Shown here: positions 1 to 8,562 of the stretch, one piece after another
How the letters are laid out: each line of letters opens with the position of its first letter
Numbering within the stretch: position 1 is the stretch's first letter
NCBI GenBank assembly: GCA_016222825.1
Contig: JACRQF010000009.1
Span: forward strand, 744,001 to 808,000
DNA length: 64,000 bases
Direction of reading: 5' to 3'
Source: Verrucomicrobiota bacterium
GTDB lineage: Bacteria; Verrucomicrobiota; Verrucomicrobiia; CAIQCK01
Position numbers and translations under genes: made by a program
The notes under the pieces: generated by a model
What the model was told of the DNA's origin: nothing
What the model saw: the letters and a program-made list of their open reading frames with translations, nothing else
Databases searched by the model: none

Positions 1-1301
1 GTCGAGAACTTCGTAGCAGCCGCAGCGAACGCGTCGCCCAGAATCGTGCCCGGCCCGCTCGTTACGCACTCCGCGCCAGCCAGCACCAACGCCGCACAGT
101 CGCCCGCGCCCGCGTAGCGCGACGGATCGTCTTCGTTGCCAACGAGGAACTTGAACAACTCCGTGCGATTCAGCACCGGCGGATTTCGCCAGATGCGCTC
201 GGCTGCGCCCATCTTCTGATAGAGAGCCGCGTCCCACGTCAGGCACCGCGGCTCGCGGCCGAGCATCCGCCGCCACGTCTCAGCAGTCGAGTGAAGCGGG
301 TTCTTCGCAAACCCCATCGGGCGTGGCGAGGTCGTGTCGTCACACTTGCGGAACGGTGGTAGTGAGAACGTCGGCGCGCGTTCCGTGGTGTCGGTGAAGA
401 TGTCCAACAGGAACTCGTTGCCGAAATACGTCATCGCGTTCTTGCCGCGATAAACCGACTCCTCCATCTCCACCCATCGCGCCATCGCTTCCACCGCGGA
501 CGGCTGGGCAAGATCGCGCAGGAGTGACTCGAACCACGCTGCATAGTCCTCGCTTCGTTTCCCGCCCTCAAGCGCCATCTCCAGTGCCGCGCCGATGACC
601 AGCAATTCCGACGTGGTCGCCTGCATCCGTGTCGAACCAGCGACGGCCATCGGTCCGGACGATAAATCGAGCTTCACGATGCGTGGCTCCTCGATCACGC
701 GCCGCGAGCGCTCCACGTGCGCAGCCAGCACCTCCATCGGGTTGTTGCAGGCGAAGAATACCTCCGCGCCAGCCTCCAACGCCTGCCATGCCGTGCCGAT
801 CACCGACGACGTCTCGCCGCCCTCGGTGATTGCCACGAGCACGTCGCCCCGGCCCAAGCCTGCTTCCAACGCCTGCTGGCGGCCAAAGGTCATGTAGTCC
901 TCGAAGAACTCCACCGAGCGCACCAGTGCGTAATCGCCGCCCGTCATGATGCTCAGCGCGGTGTCCCCGCCCTGCGACGCGCGACAAGCCGCTTCCAACA
1001 GAATGCTCAACCGCCCCGTCGCACCACAACCGCTGAAACAGATGCGCCCACCGCGCTTGATCGCCGCCGTCAGCGACTCGACGAGCCGCCGAAACTCTTC
1101 CGTCGCGAACACCCGCCGCGCCGTCGTCGTCACGTCTTCGTCCACGGTTTGCAGCATCCTGATTCCCGCGCGCGTGTCCTTGGCAATCACCTCGGCCAGC
1201 CCACGCGTCTTCGGATGCGATTGCTCCGTCGGCAACACACCGAGATGGAACGCCTTCTCGTTGTTCACGAAATGCTCAGCTTCGCGTCTTGCGTCGTCCA
1301 T
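1..1301 (-). CDS. SIS-domain protein of the MurQ/GCKR family (3' end outside the window)
   Basis: Open reading frame of 433 codons running off the left edge, so the C-terminus is missing. It starts at ATG 1301, with GGAG a few bases upstream and 14 bases after the preceding gene's stop. A glycine-rich sugar-isomerase (SIS) loop lies at residues 84-98 (GGRICFSGCGATGRL), a GGDYALVRSVE block at 121-131, a serine/threonine-rich phosphosugar loop at 160-168 and GSTRMQATTSE at 222-232. This order matches N-acetylmuramic acid 6-phosphate etherases and the animal glucokinase regulatory protein. The two glutamates that MurQ enzymes use in lyase chemistry seem replaced (alanine near 105, aspartate at 123), so the protein may bind a sugar phosphate, or act on one differently, rather than be a true etherase. 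The GH20 and NAGLU-like genes upstream fit an amino-sugar role. Confidence 0.75.
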   Translation of the reverse strand, partial: MDDARREAEHFVNNEKAFHLGVLPTEQSHPKTRGLAEVIAKDTRAGIRMLQTVDEDVTTTARRVFATEEFRRLVESLTAAIKRGGRICFSGCGATGRLSILLEAACRASQGGDTALSIMTGGDYALVRSVEFFEDYMTFGRQQALEAGLGRGDVLVAITEGGETSSVIGTAWQALEAGAEVFFACNNPMEVLAAHVERSRRVIEEPRIVKLDLSSGPMAVAGSTRMQATTSELLVIGAALEMALEGGKRSEDYAAWFESLLRDLAQPSAVEAMARWVEMEESVYRGKNAMTYFGNEFLLDIFTDTTERAPTFSLPPFRKCDDTTSPRPMGFAKNPLHSTAETWRRMLGREPRCLTWDAALYQKMGAAERIWRNPPVLNRTELFKFLVGNEDDPSRYAGAGDCAALVLAGAECVTSGPGTILGDAFAAAATKFS

Positions 1302-1315
1302 GTCCGTTCTCCGTT

Positions 1316-2905
1316 CTAGTCAACTTCCGCCGGCAGTTCGAATGTGTTCCATCCGGCACGGTCGAACTTTCCGTCGGCGGGCACGAGCTTGCGCAGGATG
1401 GAGGCGGTCGCGGCGCGGGAGAGCGAGCCTTCAGCTTGCCTCAAGCTGAGTGCGGCCTGGTCCTTCGACCACACGCACGCGGCTGTGAAGTGCAGCGTCG
1501 GGATGCTCTGGACGAGATGATGCCACGTCGTCATGAGCAGGCCGGCGCTGTTGTTCGCCACGGCGGCCTTGGCCAGCGCGCGGATGTTGGCTGGCGAGTT
1601 CCACGGACAGGCGATGGTTTCGAAGCCATGCTCGCGGAAATGCGCCAACGTCGGAATCTCGCCCTTCACGTCGTAGTGCCAGTCGTTGATGATGATCTTG
1701 CGCGAGATGCGGTCGATCGCGAGATGCGTTGGCAGCGTCGGCGAACCGTTGGCGGCGAAACCGGACGGCCATTTGGCGCGCTCCAGCAACGGGTCGCCCC
1801 ACATCAGGGCGCGACGGCCACGCTTCTCGATATGCGCGGCGAGATTGTTGATGTGGTCGGAGAAGAGCTGCACGCGGTCGGTCTGGCGGCAGCGGTCACA
1901 GGTCGCGTGGGAGTAAGCTTCGTCGCAACCGATGTGGAAATACTGTCCCGGCCCGGCGAATTCCATCAGTTCGTCATGCACACGCCGCAGCAAGTCCAGC
2001 GTGCGTGGGTTGGTCAGGCACCACGTCCAGCCGTCCGGCTCGAAGAGCGGCGCAAGCCGCGGGTTCTGGTCGAGCACGACGTGCCGGCCGTGCTTGATGC
2101 GACAGGCGGTGGCGTGGCCCCACGAGTTGAACATCGGGATGACTTCCATGCCCATATCTCGCGCGATTGCGACAAGCTTGCCCGCTTGCGTCTTCGACCA
2201 CGCCTCTGGCCACGACAATTCCTTCAGTGCATCGAGCTTCAGCATGCCCCAGAACTCCAGCACGACGTGCGTGAACTTGAAGAACGCCGCAAGCCGGATG
2301 GCCCGCTCGATCATGTGGAGCGGTGTCTCGCGGAAGATGCAGAGATGCAACCCGCGGAACTTCATCACCGGCCAATCCTGAATCTCCACGTGCGGCACGG
2401 CAAACGCGAGGCCGCCGCCCGCCGCGTCATCGGCATCGAGCAGTTGCAGCATTGTGAACCACGCGTGCCGCAGGCCCGTCGCGTCCGTCGCGCTCGCGCC
2501 AGCGCCGGAGGCGTTTACCGTCAGCGAGTAGGTGGCGTTCGCTTCGCGTTGCGGAGGTCGCCCGCCCGCCAGCGCGAACTCGCCGACCTTCAGCGCAGCA
2601 TCGCGTGTGATGGCTAATTCCACCGCCCCGAACGTGAAGCGTTTCCACAAGTCCTTCATCATTTCGACGACGCCCGCATCGCAGTCGCGGCCCACCGCGA
2701 GTGTCACGCGTTTACTGAGGCTCAGCGTGCCCGCGCCCCACGCAACCTTGTTCGGATAAGGATGAATGGAGCGCGGCAAGAGACCGGTTTCGGTTTTGTC
2801 TGCTGCATGCGCGATTCGGCTGAATGCCGTCGCCGAAAAGACTGCGGCCGAAGCTTGCAGGAATTGGCGACGCGAGGTTTGGATGGATGGATTTCGAGTG
2901 TTCAT
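1316..2905 (-). CDS. Tat-exported GH20-like beta-N-acetylhexosaminidase
   Basis: Protein of 529 residues with a twin-arginine signal (SRRQFLQ, residues 11-17) followed by an alanine-rich hydrophobic stretch and an AHA-type cleavage region near 34. Residues 45-180 resemble the GH20 N-terminal domain. The TIM barrel follows, and the family's catalytic Asp-Glu pair is visible as HIGCDEA (D328, E329). GH20 enzymes remove terminal GlcNAc or GalNAc by substrate-assisted catalysis. Start ATG 2905 has AGGAA upstream. It lies between the radical SAM gene (12-base gap) and the SIS-domain gene (14-base gap), apparently in one transcript. The family is fairly sure; the substrate is not, and the C-terminal half is less typical. 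Confidence 0.8.
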   Translation of the reverse strand: MNTRNPSIQTSRRQFLQASAAVFSATAFSRIAHAADKTETGLLPRSIHPYPNKVAWGAGTLSLSKRVTLAVGRDCDAGVVEMMKDLWKRFTFGAVELAITRDAALKVGEFALAGGRPPQREANATYSLTVNASGAGASATDATGLRHAWFTMLQLLDADDAAGGGLAFAVPHVEIQDWPVMKFRGLHLCIFRETPLHMIERAIRLAAFFKFTHVVLEFWGMLKLDALKELSWPEAWSKTQAGKLVAIARDMGMEVIPMFNSWGHATACRIKHGRHVVLDQNPRLAPLFEPDGWTWCLTNPRTLDLLRRVHDELMEFAGPGQYFHIGCDEAYSHATCDRCRQTDRVQLFSDHINNLAAHIEKRGRRALMWGDPLLERAKWPSGFAANGSPTLPTHLAIDRISRKIIINDWHYDVKGEIPTLAHFREHGFETIACPWNSPANIRALAKAAVANNSAGLLMTTWHHLVQSIPTLHFTAACVWSKDQAALSLRQAEGSLSRAATASILRKLVPADGKFDRAGWNTFELPAEVD

Positions 2906-2917
2906 GTGTTCCTTATA

Positions 2918-4060
2918 TCAGACAAAGCTCGGCAGAATCTCCAGAATCGCACGGTCAACCGAACCGAACCGGGCAACGAGGTCGCGGCGAACCATCTCCA
3001 CATCATGCGACGGGACATAATCCGAGACGAGCCGATAGCGTCCTATCCGCCTGCCGACGATGAACGTCTCCCGGTCGGATGATTCCATGCTCAGAAACCG
3101 ATCAATCGGCTCCAGCATCCGCTGCCTGTCGCCGGGCAGTGTCCCGGCCACATCTTCCAGCAGGTTCATGATGTGGTCGCTCTGCACGGTGCTCGTGATG
3201 CCGTCCAAGCGTTCGAGGCAGGTCCTGATCTCGCGGACCTTCTCCTCTTCGGTGAGCGGCGTCCATCGTTCCTCTGTCATCGTGCGATACAGCGGCGTGC
3301 CCGGCACCGGCACCGTGCTGCGGATGCGAATGAAGGTCGGGTTGACTGCAGCAAGAACCTTCGCCGACTCGACCGCATGTTCCCCGGACAACTCCCGCCC
3401 GCCGAGGCCCGGCATGAAATACTCCGAGAGTTCCATCCCCGCCGCCATGACGTGACAGCCCGACCGGATTTGTTCTTGCTGCGTGACGCCTTTTTGGACG
3501 AGGGAGAGAACGGCGTTGGAACCCGATTCCATGCCGATGTGGACCCGGTTGAGGCCGGCGGCTCGCAGCGCCTTCAACTCGACCGGCGACTTGCGGCTGA
3601 TCGTCTTGGCCCGCGCGTAGCTGGTGATGCGCGTGATGGTGGGGAAAGCCGCGCGCGCGTGGTTCAGTATCTCCACCAACTGCTCCGTGCGCAGCACCAG
3701 CGAGTCGGCGTCCTGCAGGAAGAGACTTTGCAGGCCGTGGCACATCCAGAACGCCATCTGCCGCGCGCACTCGCCGTCCATTTCATCGTCGTGGTCCAGG
3801 CTCCGAACGGCATCAATCACTGCGCTGCGGTCAGCCCTGCTGCCGCTCCGGGCACTCACGCGGCGGCCAAGCTTGTCCGCGATGGCGGCCATCGCATCAA
3901 TGTCCCGCTTGATCTCATCCACCTTCCGGATCGAAAACCGGTCGTGCTTATACACCGGGCAGAAGGCGCACTTGTTCCAGTGGCAATTGCGAGTGATCCT
4001 GAGGAGGATGCTCGTCGCTTCACTGGGTGGCCGTATCGGGCCGGTTTCAAAACAGATCAT
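2918..4060 (-). CDS. Radical SAM protein
   Basis: Protein of 380 residues. The iron-sulfur cluster motif is at residues 26-34 (CHWNKCAFC, spacing CX4CX2C; the classical spacing is CX3CX2C). GMESGSNAVL near 180 fits the SAM-binding half of the barrel, and VPVPGTPLY lies further on. There is no signal peptide, so it is cytoplasmic. The start ATG overlaps the stop of the upstream NAGLU-like gene by four bases (ATGA, 4057-4060), implying translational coupling. Related proteins carry an RNC-W-x-x-C-x-F-C-P-V-Y-K signature like this one; their reaction is not known to me. It could modify a product or partner of this cluster, which is inference from position only. Confidence 0.75.
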   Translation of the reverse strand: MICFETGPIRPPSEATSILLRITRNCHWNKCAFCPVYKHDRFSIRKVDEIKRDIDAMAAIADKLGRRVSARSGSRADRSAVIDAVRSLDHDDEMDGECARQMAFWMCHGLQSLFLQDADSLVLRTEQLVEILNHARAAFPTITRITSYARAKTISRKSPVELKALRAAGLNRVHIGMESGSNAVLSLVQKGVTQQEQIRSGCHVMAAGMELSEYFMPGLGGRELSGEHAVESAKVLAAVNPTFIRIRSTVPVPGTPLYRTMTEERWTPLTEEEKVREIRTCLERLDGITSTVQSDHIMNLLEDVAGTLPGDRQRMLEPIDRFLSMESSDRETFIVGRRIGRYRLVSDYVPSHDVEMVRRDLVARFGSVDRAILEILPSFV

Positions 4061-6495
4061 GGCGTCGAAGTCAGCAAGGTTCCGACCAGCTTCCCCGTCT
4101 GTTCGAAAGTCTGGCGAAGGCTCTCAGCCGAGCGAGCGCGCTTCGGGGCCATCTCGGCCAGCGCCGTGTCGTAGAAATGATCTTGGATCGTCTTCCGCGT
4201 GGCAGTGAACGACGCGGGACGTGTCCACGACTTCTTCTCTTGCGGCGGCTGCAACTGGCTGTTGACCCATTTCCAGTATTCGTCCAGTTCCGGCTGATAC
4301 ACGTGGCGGACCAGTTCGTATTGGTGGGCGCGGCAGTAGCCGTTCTCCGAGTTGCCCTTCAGCGTTTGCTCGGTATGGGGATTGATCTGCGGTTTGACTC
4401 CGCCGAGTTCGTGGGCGTGTTCCAGCCGCTTCATGGTCGCGTGGAGCGAGAAGTCGTCGCTGAGCGCCACAAGGTCGCCGAGTTGCTGCATCAAGCCCTT
4501 GCTGACGGTCTCCATCTGCCGCACGGCGGCGCTGTCCCACGATTGCATCGCCACGCAGCCGCGCATCAGCGATGTCTTCAGCGCGCGGTTGATGATGGTG
4601 CGCGCAATGTCAATCGCGTCACGCCGCCAGAGTTCGTTGGCGTAACCGGCGTCCGCAAATTGCGCGAGCTGTTCCAGCACCGTCGGCGCCTCGCGGAGCG
4701 GGGGTATGAGCCGCTGCAACTCCTCGCCGTAGAGGCGAACGCGCTCGTCGGTCAGGTTCGTGTAGTCGGGATAGGTGAGAATCCGGAAATGCGGGTCGAA
4801 CTGCACAGCCAGCCGCGACGGCTTTTGGCCGACGCCGACGTGCGTCCAGTGATGCGTGGCGGCGATGGGCAGGAATGGTCGCCAGATTTTCTCCATGCTC
4901 GCGGCGAGCGCAGCCGGGTAGCGCCCGCTGCAGAAGCGGCCGACGAATGCGCTCGCGTCGAGTTGTTGCGGCTGCCAGCCGTTGGCGGCGAGGTATTCCA
5001 ACAGCAGCGTGTTGTTGTGCGAAATCTCCGGCCAGAGCACGAGGCCGAGGCACTGCGGGTCTTGAGCAGCCTCGCCGATGCGCTCCTGCAGGACGCGGTA
5101 ATCCTCGCGCATCTCACTGTCGGAGGCGAAGGCGTGAAACACGCCGAAGATCCACGGGAACTTCTTGTAGGCGTCCCACTCGTGATACGTCTTTCGGTCG
5201 AGCAGGTCGGCAGTGTAGTCGAGCAGGATGGTGCGCTGCGGGTCGAACTCCTTCAGCAGGTTCTGCACGTTCTCGCTCTTCCACTTATACATCAAGTCCC
5301 AGCTCGCGATGAGCAGCGGCGCATCCGGATGGTGCCGCCGCAGGACTTCCTGGATTTTGCGGTAGGCGTGGAGCTTCCGTTGCAGGTCTTCGCGCTCGTT
5401 GGCGCCGAAGGTCCGCTCGGCCAGACCGATGGTGTGGAACATCCGCGGCTCGCCGAACTCGCGGATGTGCGTCGAGGTCAACTTCCAGTAGGCGTCCCAC
5501 GTCCGCTCGTGCTCGATGTCCCAGATGGCGTGCGTGGAGAGCGTGTAGCCGGTCTTCTGGTCGCGCGTCACCGGGAAGTCGGGATACTTCTTCATGAACG
5601 AACTCGGCGTGTGCGAATACCAGTGCGTGATGGTGCCGGTGTCCTCCGGATGGATGAGGCCGCGCTCGCGGGCGTAGGCCAGCACGCGCCTGCGCAGCTC
5701 GCCGCGATACTTCAACGGCCAGAACGACGTGCGGTCGTCGTAGGATCGCGGCTTGGCGTCGGGGTCCACGCCGTCTGTGGGCGGATACGGCAGGTCGAAC
5801 GCACGCTGGAAGAGGTCGTCAATCCCCGTGCGCAGCATGAAGAGGTTCATGCGCTTCTTGATCATCCAGTCCAACTCGCGCTTCCAGTCCTCAAAGTCCC
5901 ACATCTCCGCGTGAAACCGGTGCGGCCCGCGATGGGCGAAGTAGCGCAGTCCGCGATACTGGAAATGTGGCCGTTCGGTGAAGTCGCAGCCGGCCAACTC
6001 GATGCTCGCGCGCTTCGAAATCACGTCGCCGTCCCAGAAATACTCCGCGCCGGCTTTCCTGCGGAAGAAATCGTAAACCGCGTAGAGCGTAGAGCGTCCC
6101 TCGCCGCCTGCGAGGATCAGTAGCGTCCGGCCTTCGTGCGGCAGCGACAGGATACGGTAATCGTCCGTGCCGTAGCGGATGCCGAGGTTCTCGATGCGCG
6201 CTTGTAAGATGAGGCGATGGACGACAACGTTTGCCGCATCGGAGCCGATGAGGACGATATCGCCGACGGGCAGCTTTCCATCGTCGGGGTCGGCGCAGTG
6301 AACCATGCGCGGCTTCGCGCCCGTGACCTTCTGCCATAGGTCGCAGAATGCTTCACCGGCGACGCGGTAGGCCGGCTCGCCGGATGAAAGAATCATGACG
6401 GTGGGCGATTGTGATTCCGCGGAAGCGACCGAGCGTCCTACGATGCTGGCCACAAACAACACAATGCCCAAACTCAGCAAACAACACCTATTCAT
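4057..6495 (-). CDS. Secreted NAGLU (GH89)-like glycoside hydrolase
   Basis: An 812-residue secreted protein. The start was set at ATG 6495 because AGGAGG lies 7 bases upstream and a Sec signal follows at once (MNRCCLLSLGIVLF to about residue 27); an in-frame ATG 33 bases upstream has neither. The N-terminal third resembles the alpha/beta domain before GH20, GH67 and GH89 barrels (TLYAVYDFFRR, then WDGD). The block WKRELDWMIKKRMNLFML recalls the conserved start of the alpha-N-acetylglucosaminidase barrel, and the helical C-terminus resembles NAGLU C-terminal domains. The family call is by pattern; I cannot point to both catalytic glutamates with certainty. It shares ATGA with the radical SAM gene. 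Confidence 0.6.
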   Translation of the reverse strand: MNRCCLLSLGIVLFVASIVGRSVASAESQSPTVMILSSGEPAYRVAGEAFCDLWQKVTGAKPRMVHCADPDDGKLPVGDIVLIGSDAANVVVHRLILQARIENLGIRYGTDDYRILSLPHEGRTLLILAGGEGRSTLYAVYDFFRRKAGAEYFWDGDVISKRASIELAGCDFTERPHFQYRGLRYFAHRGPHRFHAEMWDFEDWKRELDWMIKKRMNLFMLRTGIDDLFQRAFDLPYPPTDGVDPDAKPRSYDDRTSFWPLKYRGELRRRVLAYARERGLIHPEDTGTITHWYSHTPSSFMKKYPDFPVTRDQKTGYTLSTHAIWDIEHERTWDAYWKLTSTHIREFGEPRMFHTIGLAERTFGANEREDLQRKLHAYRKIQEVLRRHHPDAPLLIASWDLMYKWKSENVQNLLKEFDPQRTILLDYTADLLDRKTYHEWDAYKKFPWIFGVFHAFASDSEMREDYRVLQERIGEAAQDPQCLGLVLWPEISHNNTLLLEYLAANGWQPQQLDASAFVGRFCSGRYPAALAASMEKIWRPFLPIAATHHWTHVGVGQKPSRLAVQFDPHFRILTYPDYTNLTDERVRLYGEELQRLIPPLREAPTVLEQLAQFADAGYANELWRRDAIDIARTIINRALKTSLMRGCVAMQSWDSAAVRQMETVSKGLMQQLGDLVALSDDFSLHATMKRLEHAHELGGVKPQINPHTEQTLKGNSENGYCRAHQYELVRHVYQPELDEYWKWVNSQLQPPQEKKSWTRPASFTATRKTIQDHFYDTALAEMAPKRARSAESLRQTFEQTGKLVGTLLTSTP

Positions 6496-6518
6496 TCTGA
6501 CCTCCTGTTCTCGTTCAG

Positions 6519-6611
6519 GCCACGCCAACGGCGTGGCGGCATGTCAGCCCAGGGCAACGCCCTGGGTGGAAGTTGGCCAACCCGCCAGCCATGCCGCCCT
6601 GAAAGGGCGGC
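6519..6611. repeat. Left REP-like array of three hairpins
   Basis: Three perfect stems with 3-base loops. At 6519-6537: GCCACGCC-AAC-GGCGTGGC. At 6548-6566: CCCAGGGC-AAC-GCCCTGGG. At 6593-6611: GCCGCCCT-GAA-AGGGCGGC. They lie immediately downstream (relative to transcription) of the transposase gene and just upstream of the ribosome-binding site of the NAGLU-like gene. Confidence 0.85.
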
Positions 6612-6651
6612 GGCATCGGGCCGCGAACGCACGACCGACAAACCAACTTCT

Positions 6652-7104
6652 TTAATCCCAAACATAGCGTTCATCGAACTCAACCTCGTAGCGTTTCAAA
6701 AACGCGCGGAACTCCTCTTGAAACGTCTTCACACGATGATGTTCCTCCTGCGCCTCGATGTATTCGCGCGTCGCTGCCACACCGGACTGGCCGATCGAGA
6801 ACGCGCCGTAGCCGTTCTGCCAATGGAACGAACCGAATGGGCCGGGTTGGGTTTTGATCCATTTCGACGACCCGCGCTTGATTTCCATCACCACATCGGC
6901 CAACGCGCGGTTTTTACTCAGCATGAACAGCAAATGCACGTGGTCGAAAACGGAGTTGATAACAAGCGCAGGGCAATCCATGTCCCGGAGAATTCCCGCC
7001 AGATAGCTATGGAACTGCGGTCGAACTGTTGCAGTTAGCCAACGTTCCCGGTTCTTCGTGCTGAAGATGAGGTGGACGAGGTTTTGGGCGAGCGACTGAG
7101 GCAT
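6652..7104 (-). CDS. REP-associated tyrosine transposase (RAYT, IS200-like Y1 family)
   Basis: Protein of 150 residues, the usual length for small Y1 transposases. The HUH metal-binding motif is at residues 55-57 (DHVHLL), the catalytic tyrosine is probably Y115 (ATREYIEAQ), and the family block WQNGYGAFS is at 95-103. These enzymes nick single-stranded DNA at REP hairpins, and members are usually domesticated single-copy genes that maintain REP sequences. The mirrored hairpins on both sides fit that role. The frame is intact, so the protein may be active. The call of RAYT over mobile IS200 rests on the hairpin context. Confidence 0.88.
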   Translation of the reverse strand: MPQSLAQNLVHLIFSTKNRERWLTATVRPQFHSYLAGILRDMDCPALVINSVFDHVHLLFMLSKNRALADVVMEIKRGSSKWIKTQPGPFGSFHWQNGYGAFSIGQSGVAATREYIEAQEEHHRVKTFQEEFRAFLKRYEVEFDERYVWD

Positions 7105-7123
7105 GGCTTTGGTGGTTTTTCCT

Positions 7124-7208
7124 GCGCCCTTTCAGGGCGCGATCTCATTTGTGGTTGTTTACCCAGGGCGTTGCCCTGGGCTGGCATACAAGCACGCCTT
7201 CGGCGTGC
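7124..7208. repeat. Right REP-like array of three hairpins
   Basis: Three stems that mirror the left array. At 7124-7140: GCGCCCT-TTC-AGGGCGC. At 7162-7180: CCCAGGGC-GTT-GCCCTGGG, the exact reverse complement of the middle left hairpin. At 7192-7208: GCACGCC-TTC-GGCGTGC. The loops are complementary to the left ones in the first two cases, showing inverted orientation. Confidence 0.85.
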
Positions 7209-7229
7209 GTCGAAGAGGTTCGCGATTGC

Positions 7230-7760
7230 TCATTGCGCTTTGTTTTTCTGCGCCCGTTGCAGGAGCGCGGTCGTGTAGAACTCATACGACGCCGCTTTGT
7301 CCGGCACGTCTATCACATGGACCGTGAACCGCGCAGGCAGGCCGTGCTCGGGCAGATGGTCGCGGAAGTAGGCAGCGTAGGATCGGGCGTAGGCGGTGCG
7401 CAGGCGTTCCAGTTCGGCGGCGTAGCCGGCGGGATCGGCAACGGGGCTGGGCGATTTCGGCTGGCAGCCGAACGCGTGCATCTCGATGAAGTCTAGCTCC
7501 GCGATGGAGTCGCACACGCCGGCTTCCTTCAGCCAGCTTTCCCACGTCTGGAAGACACGCGGGATTTCCTTGTCGGGATCCATCGTGGCCGTGTCGGACA
7601 GGCCGAGATTGCGCGTGGCCGATTCGCCACCGGTGAGGCCCGCGAGATAGACCTTGAGGTCGCCGTCGGGGAGCGCCTCGGTGACGACGAACGAGAAAAC
7701 GGGCCGGTTGGCCCTGTAATAATAGGTGAGCTTGCCGCGACGCTTGATGTCGAATGCCAT
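7230..7760 (-). CDS. Conserved-looking hypothetical protein (176 aa)
   Basis: I do not recognise this protein. It has 176 residues, no signal peptide and no membrane segment, with a beta-rich N-terminal half (VFSFVVTEALPDGDLKVYLAG) and a helical middle (about 125-150), so probably a small cytoplasmic alpha/beta protein. Start ATG 7760 has AAGGAA upstream at good spacing. It follows the SDR gene by 21 bases on the same strand, and its codon use and GC match the neighbours, so it is probably a real member of the sugar-catabolic operon. Confidence 0.6.
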   Translation of the reverse strand: MAFDIKRRGKLTYYYRANRPVFSFVVTEALPDGDLKVYLAGLTGGESATRNLGLSDTATMDPDKEIPRVFQTWESWLKEAGVCDSIAELDFIEMHAFGCQPKSPSPVADPAGYAAELERLRTAYARSYAAYFRDHLPEHGLPARFTVHVIDVPDKAASYEFYTTALLQRAQKNKAQ

Positions 7761-7781
7761 GGGAGTTCCTTTCGATGATTG

Positions 7782-8552
7782 TCACTGCAACAACATGCCG
7801 CCGTCCACGTAGAGCGTGGCGCCATTGATGTAGTTCGAGGCGGCCGACGCCAGCAGCAACACCGCGCCGACCACATCGTCCGGCTCGCCGACGCGGCGGG
7901 CGGGAATCTTCGCGAGCACCTTGGCGCGATAAGCCGGGTCGGCCAGCCGGTCGCGCGTCTCGTCGGTGAGAATCGCGCCGGGCGAGACGCAGTTGACCTG
8001 GATGCCGCTCTCGGCCAGTTCGAGCGCGAGCGACTTGGTCAGCATCACGAGGCCGGCTTTGGCGATGTTGTAGATGGAGTTGGCCAGCATCGGCCGCGCG
8101 TCGTGGACACTGGAGATGTTGATAATCTTGCCCGATTTCTGTGCCACCATCAGCCGCGCCGCCGCTTGCGAGAGGAAATAGACACCCTTGAGGTCAACGT
8201 CCATCGTCCTGTCCCAACCATCGGTGGTCGCTTCCAGAAACGTCTCGCGTTTCGTCACGGCGGCGTTGTTGACGAGGATATCGAGCTGGCCGAAACCGTC
8301 CCGCGCCGCGGCGATGAGCCGCTCGTGTTGCGCGAGGTCGCCCACGTCGGCCTGCACAGCGACGGCATTGCCGCCAGCGGCGCGAATCTCGCTGACGACC
8401 TCGTCGGCCGCAGCGGCCTTAGAGGCGTAGTTGACGACCAAGAATGCGCCTTCGCGCGCCAACCCCACCGCAATCGCCCGGCCAATGCCGCGCGATGCGC
8501 CGGTCACGATGGCGACTCGGCCTTTGAGACTGCCTTCGTCTTTCGTCTTCAT
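7782..8552 (-). CDS. SDR-family NAD(P)-dependent oxidoreductase
   Basis: Protein of 256 residues with all classical short-chain dehydrogenase marks: cofactor loop TGASRGIG (17-24), NNAA (95-98), catalytic Ser 147/148, Tyr161 and Lys165 (YNIAK), and the C-terminal DGGMLLQ. It resembles the glucose-1-dehydrogenase/FabG-like group that oxidises sugars or reduces keto-sugars in the cytosol. Its place after the second glucarate-dehydratase-like gene suggests it handles a keto or deoxy sugar acid of the same pathway. The exact substrate cannot be read from the sequence. No good ribosome-binding site precedes ATG 8552. Confidence 0.85.
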   Translation of the reverse strand: MKTKDEGSLKGRVAIVTGASRGIGRAIAVGLAREGAFLVVNYASKAAAADEVVSEIRAAGGNAVAVQADVGDLAQHERLIAAARDGFGQLDILVNNAAVTKRETFLEATTDGWDRTMDVDLKGVYFLSQAAARLMVAQKSGKIINISSVHDARPMLANSIYNIAKAGLVMLTKSLALELAESGIQVNCVSPGAILTDETRDRLADPAYRAKVLAKIPARRVGEPDDVVGAVLLLASAASNYINGATLYVDGGMLLQ

Positions 8553-8562
8553 AACTGCATTC

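Larger units (their letters stand above)
6519..7208 (-). mobile_element. RAYT/REP element with mirrored hairpin flanks
   Basis: A single tyrosine-transposase gene is bracketed by three palindromes on the left and three on the right, in mirror order and opposite orientation. It lies between the NAGLU-like gene and the 176-residue unknown gene of an otherwise tightly packed minus-strand train, so it looks like an insertion into that operon. I saw no target-site duplication by eye. Confidence 0.7.

Noticed and set aside
4027-6123. Long open frame (698 codons) on the plus strand opposite the NAGLU-like gene
   Set aside because: Arg/Val/Leu-rich without motifs. It mirrors the codon pattern of the minus-strand gene, an effect of high GC; the minus frame has signal peptide, ribosome-binding site and family blocks.
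6652-7104. Ordinary IS200/IS605 insertion sequence
   Set aside because: There is no TnpB partner and the flanks are multi-hairpin REP arrays, which suits a RAYT better.
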